Assembly (NCBI GenBank): GCA_963590405.1
Contig: CAVAPE010000030.1
Coordinates: 1-26,017 of the forward strand
Direction: 5' to 3'
Length of the DNA: 26,017 bases
Source: Limisoma sp963590405
GTDB taxonomy: Bacteria; Bacteroidota; Bacteroidia; Bacteroidales; Muribaculaceae
The translations under genes and the position numbers were made by a program. The notes beneath the pieces were generated by a model that saw only the letters and a program-made list of their open reading frames with translations, searched no databases and was not told where the DNA came from. Every line of letters starts with the position of its first letter. The first letter of the stretch is position 1. This document shows positions 6,965 to 15,334 of the stretch, piece by piece.

Positions 6965-8623
6965 ATGGCAAAGAAAAGTCCATTACAGATTGCACGCGCA
7001 TCCTACAAGCCGAAATTGCCACAGGCATTGTGCGGCGCAGTCAAAGTAATCGAAGGAGAACCAACTCAGTCAGTTGCAAACCAGGCAGAAATCAAGGAAC
7101 TGTTTCCTGAGACTTACGGTCTTCCAGTTCTCAAGTTTGATGTTGATTCTGCAGCGAAAGTAAAAGCAAAAGAGCCTATCAATGTAGGTGTAATCCTTTC
7201 TGGTGGTCAAGCTCCTGGTGGACACAACGTTATCAGCGGTTTGTTTGACGGCATCAAATCAATCAACAAAGAAAGCCGCCTCTATGGCTTCCTTCTCGGT
7301 CCTGGCGGTCTTGTTGACCATAAATATGTTGAATTGACTGCACAAATCATCGACGACTACCGCAACACAGGTGGTTTCGACATCATCGGTTCAGGTCGTA
7401 CGAAACTTGAAAAGAAAGAGCAGTTCGACAAAGGTCTTGAAATCCTCAAGGAACTCAACATCAAGGCTCTCGTTATCATCGGTGGCGACGACTCAAACAC
7501 AAACGCTGCTGTATTGGCTGAATACTACAAGCAAATCAACGCTGGCGTACAGGTAATCGGTTGCCCTAAGACAATCGACGGCGACTTGAAGAACGACGTT
7601 ATCGAAGTTTCTTTCGGTTTCGACACTGCCTGCAAGGTATATTCAGAAGTTATCGGCAACATCCAACGCGACTGCAACTCTGCAAAGAAATATTGGCACT
7701 TCATCAAATTGATGGGTCGCTCAGCATCGCACATCGCATTGGAATGCGCACTTCAAGTGCAGCCAAACGTCTGCATCGTATCGGAAGAAGTTGAGGCTAA
7801 GAACATGACCCTCAGCGACGTGGTAAACTACATCGCCGACATCGTTGCTGCCCGCGCAAAAGATGGCAACAACTTCGGTACAGTCTTGATTCCTGAAGGT
7901 CTTATCGAGTTTATCCCTGCAATGAAAGCCCTCATCGCAGAACTCAACGACCTCCTCGCAAGCAAAGGCGCAGAATTTGCTGCTGTGGCAAAAGACAAAC
8001 AACGCCAGTTTATCATCGACAACCTCTCTAAAGCAAACGCCGACATCTACGCAAGCCTTCCAGAAGGCGTTGCACGTCAGCTTTCACTCGACCGCGACCC
8101 TCACGGCAACGTACAGGTTTCGCTCATCGAGACAGAAAAACTGCTCAGCGAAATGGTTGGCAACCGTCTTGCAGAAATGCGTGCCGCTGGCAACTACAAT
8201 GGCAAGTTCTCTCCACTCCACCACTTCTTCGGCTACGAGGGACGTTGCGCAGACCCGACCAACTTCGATGCTGACTACTGCTATGCACTCGGCTTCAACG
8301 CTTCGCAACTCATCAAGGCTGGCGTAACTGGCTATATGTCGTCTGTGCGCAACCTCACTAAGCCATCAGTTCAATGGATTGCAGGTGGTATTCCTATCAC
8401 AATGATGATGAACATGGAGCGCCGCAACGGTGAGATGAAACCAGTTATCCAAAAAGCATTGGTAAAATTGGATGGTGGTCCGTTCAAGAAGTTTGCTGAA
8501 AACCGCGAGAAATGGGCAAAGGAAACAAGTTATGTTTACCCAGGTCCAATCCAATACTTCGGTCCAGCAGAGGTTTGCGACCTTCCTCCTAAGACTTTGG
8601 TTTACGAACAACAAGGTAAATAA
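6965..8623 (+). CDS. pfp: Diphosphate--fructose-6-phosphate 1-phosphotransferase (PPi-PFK)
   Basis: A 552-residue cytoplasmic enzyme that interconverts fructose 6-phosphate and fructose 1,6-bisphosphate using pyrophosphate. The length matches the long (plant-beta/Bacteroides) class rather than the roughly 320-residue ATP enzyme. SGGQAPGGHN at 79-88 forms the phosphate loop. GGDDS at 173-177 and PKTIDGD at 201-207 carry the Asp and Lys characteristic of PPi use, where ATP enzymes have GGDGS and PGTIDND. MGRSASHIALE follows as the sugar-phosphate motif. The gene stands alone with its own promoter and intrinsic terminator. Its early part uses many GGT and other T-ending codons, unlike neighbouring genes, which fits high expression. 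It gives a reversible, ATP-sparing glycolytic step. Confidence 0.97.
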   Translation: MAKKSPLQIARASYKPKLPQALCGAVKVIEGEPTQSVANQAEIKELFPETYGLPVLKFDVDSAAKVKAKEPINVGVILSGGQAPGGHNVISGLFDGIKSINKESRLYGFLLGPGGLVDHKYVELTAQIIDDYRNTGGFDIIGSGRTKLEKKEQFDKGLEILKELNIKALVIIGGDDSNTNAAVLAEYYKQINAGVQVIGCPKTIDGDLKNDVIEVSFGFDTACKVYSEVIGNIQRDCNSAKKYWHFIKLMGRSASHIALECALQVQPNVCIVSEEVEAKNMTLSDVVNYIADIVAARAKDGNNFGTVLIPEGLIEFIPAMKALIAELNDLLASKGAEFAAVAKDKQRQFIIDNLSKANADIYASLPEGVARQLSLDRDPHGNVQVSLIETEKLLSEMVGNRLAEMRAAGNYNGKFSPLHHFFGYEGRCADPTNFDADYCYALGFNASQLIKAGVTGYMSSVRNLTKPSVQWIAGGIPITMMMNMERRNGEMKPVIQKALVKLDGGPFKKFAENREKWAKETSYVYPGPIQYFGPAEVCDLPPKTLVYEQQGK

Positions 8624-8649
8624 ATATTTTTAACTCAAGGCTTGCAACG

Positions 8650-8686
8650 AATAGTCCGAGTGCCGTAAGGTGCCCGGACTATTTTT
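8650..8686 (+). terminator. Intrinsic terminator of pfp
   Basis: AATAGTCCG (8650-8658) pairs perfectly with CGGACTATT (8675-8683), enclosing a short inner stem GCC/GGT, and runs into five T (8682-8686). It lies 26 bases after the pfp stop and before the cdsA promoter. Confidence 0.88.
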
Positions 8687-8722
8687 GTAGGCGAAATATT
8701 TTCTTTATCACGCGAAATAGAG

Positions 8723-8730
8723 TAATTTTG
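8723..8730 (+). promoter_or_regulatory. -7 promoter element of the cdsA-purM-mltF operon
   Basis: TAATTTTG matches TAnnTTTG and lies 46 bases before the cdsA ATG, downstream of the pfp terminator. No good -33 TTTG is visible at the expected spacing. Confidence 0.5.
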
Positions 8731-8776
8731 TGAATAATTACAATTGCATTTTCAACGCAACCAAATTGTCATTGGG

Positions 8777-9598
8777 ATGAAGAAATTACTCATACGCACC
8801 GCAACAGGACTAATCTACGTAGCATTGCTTCTATCAGCCACTTTATGCGGCCAATGGGCATTTCTCATAATCTTCAGCATCATCCTCGCCGTGGGCATCT
8901 TCGAACTTCGCAGACTCTGCCTCGGAGGGAAATCTTCACCAGTCTACGACATCATCGACATCATAGGCGGCTTGACACTTTTCAACTCGTCGTTTTTCAG
9001 TTGCTCATCGTCAATCAATCTGGAGAATACAGTCTGGATTGCCGCAATCTACTTGATTTTGCGCTTGTTGCTGCAACTTTACGACAAGAAGCGCAACCCC
9101 GTAGAGCAATTAGGTGTGTCGTTTATGGCAGTGCTTTACATCGTTCTGCCATTGTCGCTCATGAACAGGCTATACTTTGAGGCGAATGGACACACAACCC
9201 TGCTCGCCTGCCTGATTTTCATCTGGGTGAACGACACTGGTGCCTACTGCGTAGGCTCGTTGCTCGGCAGGCATCGCCTTTTCGAGCGCATCTCGCCGAA
9301 GAAGTCGTGGGAAGGATTTTGGGGCGGTATGATTTTCACAATCGTTTCCGCCGTGATTATCGGAGCGTATTTCAGTTCCTTCTTCAACCAATTCACCATC
9401 ACCCAATGGGTTGGGTTGTCGATAGTCGTAACAATCTTCTCCACTTGGGGCGATTTAATTGAATCAATGATAAAACGCTCGGTGGGCGTAAAGGACTCTG
9501 GGCACATACTTCCCGAACACGGAGGTATGCTTGACCGCATCGACAGCCTGTTGCTTGTGGTTCCGGCAGTTCTGCTATACATATATTTTGCAATCTGA
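8777..9598 (+). CDS. cdsA: Phosphatidate cytidylyltransferase (CDP-diacylglycerol synthase)
   Basis: A 273-residue integral membrane enzyme that makes CDP-diacylglycerol from CTP and phosphatidate, the branch point of phospholipid synthesis. Several hydrophobic segments fill the protein. The C-terminal part holds the complete CdsA signature: S-M-I-K-R, then K-D-S-G-H, then PEHGGMLDRIDS. The preceding SPKKSWEGFWGG motif is also diagnostic. The frame is open from a TTG at 8744, but that would add 11 residues not typical of the family; ATG 8777, giving MKKLLIRTATG, is the better start. purM begins 15 bases after the stop, so the two are probably co-transcribed although their pathways differ. Confidence 0.96.
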   Translation: MKKLLIRTATGLIYVALLLSATLCGQWAFLIIFSIILAVGIFELRRLCLGGKSSPVYDIIDIIGGLTLFNSSFFSCSSSINLENTVWIAAIYLILRLLLQLYDKKRNPVEQLGVSFMAVLYIVLPLSLMNRLYFEANGHTTLLACLIFIWVNDTGAYCVGSLLGRHRLFERISPKKSWEGFWGGMIFTIVSAVIIGAYFSSFFNQFTITQWVGLSIVVTIFSTWGDLIESMIKRSVGVKDSGHILPEHGGMLDRIDSLLLVVPAVLLYIYFAI

Positions 9599-9613
9599 TA
9601 AAAACCAAACATA

Positions 9614-10780
9614 ATGAGCAATCAACGATATGACCTTCGCGGAGTATCCGCATCGAAAGAAGACGTGCACAACGCAATCAAGAATGTCGACAAAGGACTT
9701 TATCCAAAGGCATTCTGCAAAATCATTCCCGACATCCTTTGCGGCGATGAAGAGTACTGCAACATTATGCACGCCGACGGCGCTGGCACAAAATCATCAT
9801 TAGCCTACGCCTACTGGAAAGAGACCGGTGACCTTAGCGTATGGAAAGGCATTGCTCAGGATGCACTCATTATGAACATCGACGACCTGCTTTGCGTCGG
9901 AGCAACCGACAATATCCTTTTGTCGTCGACCATTGGTCGCAACAAACTCCTCATCCCAGGCGAAGTGATTGCAGCCATTATCAACGGCACTGAAGAACTC
10001 CTTGCCGAACTGCGTGAACTCGGTGTGGGTATCTACAGCACCGGTGGCGAGACGGCAGACGTAGGCGACTTGGTACGCACAATCATTGTGGACAGCACCG
10101 TTACTTGCCGCATGCGCAGAGCCGACGTGGTGAACAACGCCAATATCACTGGCGGCGACGTTATCGTGGGCATGGCATCGTTTGGCAAAGCAAGTTACGA
10201 GCACGAATACAACGGCGGTATGGGCAGCAACGGTCTGACGTCAGCGCGCCACGACGTGTTTGCTAAATATCTCGCAGAGAAATATCCGGAAACTTACGAC
10301 AAGAGCGTGCCCGACGAACTGATTTATTCCGGCGGACTGAAACTCACCGACAAGGTTGAAGAAACAGGCTTGACGGCAGGACAACTCGTGCTCTCTCCTA
10401 CTCGTACTTACGCTCCAGTAATCAAGAAATTGCTCGACCTTATCCGTCCGAAAATCCACGGTATGGTACACTGCAGCGGTGGCGCACAGACAAAGGTGAT
10501 GCACTTTGTAGAAAACAAGCACGTTGTAAAAGACAACCTTTTCCCAGTACCACCATTGTTCCGTATCATCCAAGAGCAATCGGGCACCGACTGGAAAGAA
10601 ATGTACAAGGTATTCAACATGGGACACCGTATGGAGGTTTATGTATCGCCTGAAGATGCACAGACTGTCATCGACGTTGCCAAATCATTCGACATCGACG
10701 CACAAATCGTGGGTCGTGTAGAGGATGCGCCAGTCAACAGACTGACCATCAAGTCGGAGTACGGCACATTTGAATATTAA
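9614..10780 (+). CDS. purM: Phosphoribosylformylglycinamidine cyclo-ligase (AIR synthase)
   Basis: A 388-residue cytoplasmic enzyme of the PurM/PurL/SelD ATP-grasp-like superfamily, expected to close the imidazole ring in purine synthesis (FGAM + ATP to AIR). Diagnostic stretches are HADGAGTKSSLAY near residue 54 (the DGVGTK-type motif), ALIMNIDDLLCVGA (MxxNDxxxxGA-type), STGGETADVGD and the glycine-rich EYNGGMGSNGLTSARH. The C-terminal HCSGGAQTK element matches the HITGGG position of canonical PurM but differs in detail. It is somewhat longer than the roughly 345-residue E. coli enzyme; my recollection is that Bacteroidales versions are this long. The gene sits between cdsA and the MltF-like gene with 15- and 11-base gaps. 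Confidence 0.88.
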   Translation: MSNQRYDLRGVSASKEDVHNAIKNVDKGLYPKAFCKIIPDILCGDEEYCNIMHADGAGTKSSLAYAYWKETGDLSVWKGIAQDALIMNIDDLLCVGATDNILLSSTIGRNKLLIPGEVIAAIINGTEELLAELRELGVGIYSTGGETADVGDLVRTIIVDSTVTCRMRRADVVNNANITGGDVIVGMASFGKASYEHEYNGGMGSNGLTSARHDVFAKYLAEKYPETYDKSVPDELIYSGGLKLTDKVEETGLTAGQLVLSPTRTYAPVIKKLLDLIRPKIHGMVHCSGGAQTKVMHFVENKHVVKDNLFPVPPLFRIIQEQSGTDWKEMYKVFNMGHRMEVYVSPEDAQTVIDVAKSFDIDAQIVGRVEDAPVNRLTIKSEYGTFEY

Positions 10781-10791
10781 TCGTCTGCAAG

Positions 10792-12180
10792 ATGAAAAGG
10801 CTCTCCATAACCATTTGTTTGCTCGCCGCTTTATTTTTCAGCATGGCAAACATTGGTTGTGGGAAGAAGAGCGCAGAGGCAGCGCCCGCCGACTCGCTGA
10901 CGCAGCGACTGCACGACACTATCGTTGTGGGCACACTCTATAGCCCTACATCCTATTTCCTCTACAAAGGCAACCTGATGGGTTACAACTATGACCTTAT
11001 CCAGAAGTTTGCCAAGGACAGCCACACGCACATCGAATTCAAGGTGATGCGCAACCTTGCCTCGTTGCTCAACCTCCTTGACTCAGCAAAAATTGACATC
11101 ATTGCCTACAACATTCCTATGACCACGGAATACAAGAAGGAAGTGATGCACTGCGGCATCGAGAACATCAATCACCAGGTACTGATACAACCCAAGATTG
11201 ATGGAGAGCGCAAAATCAGCGATGTGACGCAACTCGTGGGGAAAACCGTTGTTGTGGAGAAAGGCACACGCTACGAGTCGCGCATGCACAATCTAAACAA
11301 CGAACTTGGCGGCGGCATTAAGATTGAGGCAATCAAAAACGACACGCTCATATCGGAGGACCTTATCGAGATGGTTGCGTCAGGAAAAATTCCGTTGACG
11401 GTGGTCGATAGCGACATTGCAAAACTCAACCACACCTACTACGACAACATCGACATCAGTCTTGCGGTGAGTTTTCCGCAGAAATCGGCATGGGCAGTGC
11501 GCAAGGACGACAAATGGCTTGCCGAAGCCGTAAACAAATGGGCAAAGAACCCCAACGTGGTAAAAGCGGAGAAAGAACTTTACCAACACTATTTCGAGCA
11601 GAGCAAGGCCATCAAAGGCAAAAACGGCGGCGTGAAAGACCTTCACCACGGTGTGATTTCAGAATACGACAACCTGTTCAAGACCTATGCCCATAACATT
11701 GGCTGGGACTGGAAACTACTCGCAGCCCAGGCGTTTGTAGAGTCACACTTCGACCCCGAAGCGACATCATGGGCTGGAGCAAGAGGCTTGATGCAACTGA
11801 TGCCAGCAACAGCCGCCCACTATGGGCGCAGCGGAGCATCAATCACCGACCCCGACAACAGTGTCTATGCCGCTACACGCTACATCAAGGACTTAAACCG
11901 CATCCTGTCGGCATACGTAAAGGACAAAGACGAGCGAATTAACTTCATCTTGGCAGCCTACAATGCAGGCATTTCACACATCTACGACGCAATAGCCCTT
12001 GCGAAGAAATACGATAAAGACCCGACCGTTTGGCACAACAACGTCAGCGATGCGCTGATGCTGAAATCCAACCCAGAATACTACAACGACGAGGTGTGCC
12101 GCTACGGATATTTCCGCGGCCGCCAAACGGTGGAATATGTAAAGGAAGTGACGCGAATCTACTCGGCGTTCAAGAACTAA
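10792..12180 (+). CDS. mltF: Membrane-bound lytic murein transglycosylase F-like lipoprotein
   Basis: A 462-residue exported lipoprotein that should cleave the MurNAc-GlcNAc bond of peptidoglycan, forming 1,6-anhydroMurNAc. The N-terminus is a lipoprotein signal with Cys23 as the probable lipidation site (NIGC, then GKK). Residues about 40-270 form a solute-binding-protein-3 domain, as in MltF. Residues about 290-440 form the SLT goose-lysozyme domain: catalytic Glu317 in FVESHFDP, then ARGLMQLMPAT and later AAYNAG. Length and domain order match MltF. It is the last gene of the cdsA-purM operon, 11 bases after purM. Its stop codon shares three bases with the stop of the convergent CBM9-like gene, and no terminator is visible between them. 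Confidence 0.93.
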   Translation: MKRLSITICLLAALFFSMANIGCGKKSAEAAPADSLTQRLHDTIVVGTLYSPTSYFLYKGNLMGYNYDLIQKFAKDSHTHIEFKVMRNLASLLNLLDSAKIDIIAYNIPMTTEYKKEVMHCGIENINHQVLIQPKIDGERKISDVTQLVGKTVVVEKGTRYESRMHNLNNELGGGIKIEAIKNDTLISEDLIEMVASGKIPLTVVDSDIAKLNHTYYDNIDISLAVSFPQKSAWAVRKDDKWLAEAVNKWAKNPNVVKAEKELYQHYFEQSKAIKGKNGGVKDLHHGVISEYDNLFKTYAHNIGWDWKLLAAQAFVESHFDPEATSWAGARGLMQLMPATAAHYGRSGASITDPDNSVYAATRYIKDLNRILSAYVKDKDERINFILAAYNAGISHIYDAIALAKKYDKDPTVWHNNVSDALMLKSNPEYYNDEVCRYGYFRGRQTVEYVKEVTRIYSAFKN

Positions 12181-12845
12181 AGCGATGGCTTATCAAATTC
12201 AAACGTACCGAAAAACTCCGGTCTGTGGAAATCAGGCTTTTCAGCCGTGATTGGTGACCAACTCAGATAGTGAGGCATACTTGTTGCCGATGCGCATTTA
12301 TAGAGATTTCCGAACAGTTTCTCAGGCTTCTCTTCTGCTCCATTGCAAATCAAGTCGAAAGGAATGGCTACCGCCAACTCCCAGTTAAACATACCTTCCA
12401 GTTCTTGAAAAGGAGTGTTTCCGCACGAAGCATAGCGCTTAACCGATGCCAGTTGCTCATCGTTCAGCCTAATTGGATGCTTGCGGTCCGCACGATGCGA
12501 GGCATTGATAGCACCGATGCAGTTGAACTCGAAGTTCCAGTATTCATCGCTACCCGGCACTTGCAGGAAAACCTCTACGCAACTGTCTTGGCAAACGGCG
12601 CTGTTGTTCTTGTAGTTCACCGCGCGCAGATAGTTGCAGCGGACAAAGAAATCCACATAAAGATACTTTTCACTATAAGCCATAGTGAAGATGGTAATGG
12701 GATGGTAAGGATAGTCGGCAGCCCAATTCACGCAATTGATGCCATGCTTCGGGCAGTGCTCCTCCATAAATGCCGCAGCCGACGGCATGTCCATATCGTC
12801 CAACTTCGGACAATAATACACGTTCAGCGATTTCTCCTCAATCAT
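12177..12845 (-). CDS. Carbohydrate-binding family 9-like domain protein
   Basis: A 222-residue single-domain protein with the CBM9-like beta-sandwich pattern seen in Bacteroidales: a D-S-C-V-E-V-F-L strand, W-N-F-E-F-N, M-F-N-W-E-L-A-V-A-I-P-F and the C-terminal LSWSPITAEKPDFHRPEFFG, all typical of this group. I see no signal peptide or lipobox, so the protein appears cytoplasmic, odd for a glycan-binding fold. The function is not established; members are often annotated only by the domain. Its ATG overlaps the LysE-type gene stop (ATGA at 12842-12845), so the two are translationally coupled. Its 3' end overlaps the mltF stop convergently. Confidence 0.85.
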   Translation of the reverse strand: MIEEKSLNVYYCPKLDDMDMPSAAAFMEEHCPKHGINCVNWAADYPYHPITIFTMAYSEKYLYVDFFVRCNYLRAVNYKNNSAVCQDSCVEVFLQVPGSDEYWNFEFNCIGAINASHRADRKHPIRLNDEQLASVKRYASCGNTPFQELEGMFNWELAVAIPFDLICNGAEEKPEKLFGNLYKCASATSMPHYLSWSPITAEKPDFHRPEFFGTFEFDKPSL

Positions 12846-13483
12846 AATATTTCAATTACAGATAAACCGATACCAATTACCGACATCAGACAGATAAGGC
12901 TACCGATGATGATGTTGATGAGCCACATGCTCCTCACATTGAACTTGCCACGCACTTTGCTCACGAAATAGGTGATTACAAACCACCACGACAGAGCACC
13001 TACGATAATCGAAAGGAACGCGACGAAGTAGCCATAGACTGACGATATGTTTGACAAGAAGTTAAACCGTGCGTACAAGCCGATAATCAGGAAGATGATC
13101 AGCGGATTGGAAAATGTGAAGAGGAAACCTGTAATGAGATCCTGCACATAATTGTTCTTGACTGGCAGCCCAGCACGAGCCTTCAGCATCTTGGCGGGAT
13201 TCTTGCGTGCAATGTAGATGCCGAAGCCCAGAAGCACGAAACTGCCGAAAATCTGCAAAGCCATCTGATGCTCTTCGATGAAGTTAATCACAAACGACAA
13301 GCCGAGACCGGTGAGCAGGCAATAGAACAAATCAGAGAAAGAGGCACCGACCCCCGTAAAGAAGCCCGACGCCCTGCCTTTATTTAGAGTGCGCTGGATG
13401 CACAGCATTCCAATTGGTCCCATTGGTGCCGAGATGAGGATACCGATAGACAAGCCAGCAATGATTATTTTCAAAATCTCCAT
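12842..13483 (-). CDS. LysE/RhtB-family amino-acid exporter
   Basis: A 213-residue membrane protein with six predicted hydrophobic segments. The N-terminal ISAPMGPIGMLCIQRTL matches the LysE/RhtB signature (P-GP followed by a conserved basic segment), and FTFSNPLIIFLIIGL (the TNPK-like motif) supports the family. These proteins export amino acids or related metabolites from the cytoplasm; the substrate is not predictable here. The start is ATG 13483, and a promoter-like element (TAATTTTG, 13491-13498 minus) ends only seven bases upstream. It forms a two-gene operon with the CBM9-like gene through an ATGA overlap. A ten-base assembly gap lies 48 bases upstream of the start. Confidence 0.88.
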   Translation of the reverse strand: MEILKIIIAGLSIGILISAPMGPIGMLCIQRTLNKGRASGFFTGVGASFSDLFYCLLTGLGLSFVINFIEEHQMALQIFGSFVLLGFGIYIARKNPAKMLKARAGLPVKNNYVQDLITGFLFTFSNPLIIFLIIGLYARFNFLSNISSVYGYFVAFLSIIVGALSWWFVITYFVSKVRGKFNVRSMWLINIIIGSLICLMSVIGIGLSVIEIL

Positions 13484-13490
13484 ATCTTTG

Positions 13491-13522
13491 CAAAATTAAG
13501 CAATAATGCCCAATAATAGCAA
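13491..13522 (-). promoter_or_regulatory. Promoter of the LysE-CBM9 operon
   Basis: On the minus strand the -7 element TAATTTTG occupies 13498-13491, and a TTG lies 21 bases further upstream (13522-13520). The transcript start would fall within a few bases of the ATG at 13483, suggesting a nearly leaderless mRNA. Confidence 0.6.
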
Positions 13523-13531
13523 CTCATTTTT

Positions 13532-13541
13532 NNNNNNNNNN
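13532..13541. other. Assembly gap (10 N)
   Basis: Ten undetermined bases mark a scaffold join in the spacer between the LysE-type gene and the etf operon. The real gap size is unknown. No coding frame can be followed across it. Confidence 1.
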
Positions 13542-13567
13542 ATGGCTAATATTTCAGATAAAATCGG

Positions 13568-13606
13568 CAAAAAGTAAGGAGTGCCGCCATTTTCAGGCAG
13601 CACCCC
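13568..13606 (-). terminator. Intrinsic terminator of the etfB-etfA-acd operon
   Basis: On the minus strand an 11-base stem (13606-13596 with 13588-13578, two G-U pairs) closes a 7-base loop and is followed by TTACTTTTTG. It begins 22 bases after the acyl-CoA dehydrogenase stop. Confidence 0.85.
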
Positions 13607-13628
13607 TCTAAAAAGTATGACTATTTGT

Positions 13629-15332
13629 CTATTTTCTGTAAGTCTCGATTTCTTCTGGATTGAAAGAAACGATGAATTTGTGATGCTTCTCAACCTCTGC
13701 CTCGCCGAAGTTCACATAGACGTGAGCCGACTTGGTGAAACTGTCGTTGCGGGTTGCATCGCCAAGAAGCAGATAACCCATAACGATGTGTCCAGCCATT
13801 TCGACAAGACGACGTGCGTGGAAATCTGTGTACTCAGTGTCCTTGTGGTCAACGACTGTCTGGAGAGCCTCTTCAAAGAGAGCAGTCATCTTGAGAAGAC
13901 GCTCCTTCAACGGATTGAGTTCAGCAGTGTACTCCTGCTCCTCGTAGACCTTGATTTGGTTCAAATAAGAACCCGTGGTCACGTGGCGGATTGCAGCGAC
14001 AACCTGAAGTTGTGTTGTACCCTCGTAGATTGAAGTAATTCTCGCGTCGCGGTAGATGCGCTCGCAGGCATATTCCTTCATGAAGCCAGAGCCGCCGTGA
14101 ACCTGGATGGCATCGTAGGCATTCTGGTTGCAAAATTCGCTACCCATACCTTTTGCCAATGGAGTGTAGGCATCAGCCAAGCGCTGGTATTTCTTCATTT
14201 CCTGACGCTCTTCTGGAGTAAGGCTACGCTCGCGTGCGATGTCCTCGTAAATCTTGTAGACATCAACGAAACGTGTTGTTTCGTAAAGCAAACTTCTTGA
14301 AGCATCGAGTTTTGCCTTCATCAATGAAATCATCTCATAAACAGCAGGGAACTTGATGATTTCCTTACCGAACTGCTTGCGCTCGTTGGCATAAGAAAGA
14401 GCCTCGCGGTAAGCGGCCTCGCTGACGCCGACCGACTGAGCAGCGATGCCAAGACGTGCACCGTTCATAAGAGCCATGACATACTTAATCAAGCCCAACT
14501 TGCGCGAGCCGCACAACTCAGCCTTAGCATTCTTGAACACCAATTCGCATGTTGGCGAACCCTTGATACCCATCTTGTTCTCGATGCGGCGCACTGTAAC
14601 GCCACCGTCGTTGCGGTCATAGATGAACATTGACAAACCACGACCGTCGTGGGTACCCTCTTCAGAGCGAGCAAGCACCAAAGCAATGTGACCGTCGCCG
14701 TTGGTGATGAAACGCTTAACGCCGTTCAAGCGCCAAGTGCCATCTTCTTCATTGTATGTAGCCTTGAGCATAACAGCCTGCAAGTCGCTACCTGCATCTG
14801 GCTCAGTCAAGTCCATAGCCATTGTTTCACCGGCACAAACACGCGGCAAGTAACGCATGCGCTGGTCCTCATCGGCAAATTCGTAGATAGTCTCAGCGCA
14901 GTCCTGCAGACCCCAGATGTTTACGAAACCTGCATCGGCACGGCTAACCATATCAGAAGCCATGATGTAAGGCACCATTGAGAAGTTCATACCGTTGTAG
15001 CGGCGAGGAAGCGAAATGCCCATCAAGCCAGCCTTTACGCATGCGTCGAAGTTTTTCTTCGTACCCTGTGCGTATTCAACGTGGCCATCTACCAAATGCG
15101 GACCTTCGTGGTCGACATCCTCTGCATTTGGAGCGATTACCTCACCGGCAATTTCACCGGCAATTTCAAGTACCTTCTCATACGAATCCATTGCATCCTC
15201 GAAGTCGAATGGAGCATAGTCATACTTTTCTGCATCGGTGAAATTACGTTCTTTCATTTCAACGATTTTACGCATCAAAGGATGGCTAAGATGATGCTTC
15301 AAATCTGGATTATCTTTATAAAAATTAGCCAT
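13629..15332 (-). CDS. Acyl-CoA dehydrogenase, long form
   Basis: A 567-residue FAD enzyme that introduces the alpha-beta double bond in an acyl-CoA (or runs in reverse with an electron-transfer flavoprotein). The FAD/substrate motif MDLTEPDAGSDLQ and the ERKQFGKEI segment are standard. The base region IYEGTTQLQ contains the Glu that aligns with the catalytic Glu of medium-chain enzymes. The protein is about 180 residues longer than the 380-residue short forms; the extra C-terminal domain (about 440-567) fits the extended acyl-CoA dehydrogenase class. Two bases separate it from etfA upstream, so it is the last gene of an etfB-etfA-acd operon and Etf is its likely redox partner. Chain length is not readable from sequence. 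No thiolase, crotonase or hydroxyacyl-CoA dehydrogenase lies nearby. Confidence 0.94.
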   Translation of the reverse strand: MANFYKDNPDLKHHLSHPLMRKIVEMKERNFTDAEKYDYAPFDFEDAMDSYEKVLEIAGEIAGEVIAPNAEDVDHEGPHLVDGHVEYAQGTKKNFDACVKAGLMGISLPRRYNGMNFSMVPYIMASDMVSRADAGFVNIWGLQDCAETIYEFADEDQRMRYLPRVCAGETMAMDLTEPDAGSDLQAVMLKATYNEEDGTWRLNGVKRFITNGDGHIALVLARSEEGTHDGRGLSMFIYDRNDGGVTVRRIENKMGIKGSPTCELVFKNAKAELCGSRKLGLIKYVMALMNGARLGIAAQSVGVSEAAYREALSYANERKQFGKEIIKFPAVYEMISLMKAKLDASRSLLYETTRFVDVYKIYEDIARERSLTPEERQEMKKYQRLADAYTPLAKGMGSEFCNQNAYDAIQVHGGSGFMKEYACERIYRDARITSIYEGTTQLQVVAAIRHVTTGSYLNQIKVYEEQEYTAELNPLKERLLKMTALFEEALQTVVDHKDTEYTDFHARRLVEMAGHIVMGYLLLGDATRNDSFTKSAHVYVNFGEAEVEKHHKFIVSFNPEEIETYRK

Positions 15333-15334
15333 AA

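Noticed and set aside
8744..8776. Upstream TTG start for cdsA
   Set aside because: It would add 11 polar residues before the natural ATG and first membrane helix.
13496..13693. Minus-strand frame running across the N gap
   Set aside because: It depends on unknown bases and overlaps the end of the acyl-CoA dehydrogenase gene and its terminator.
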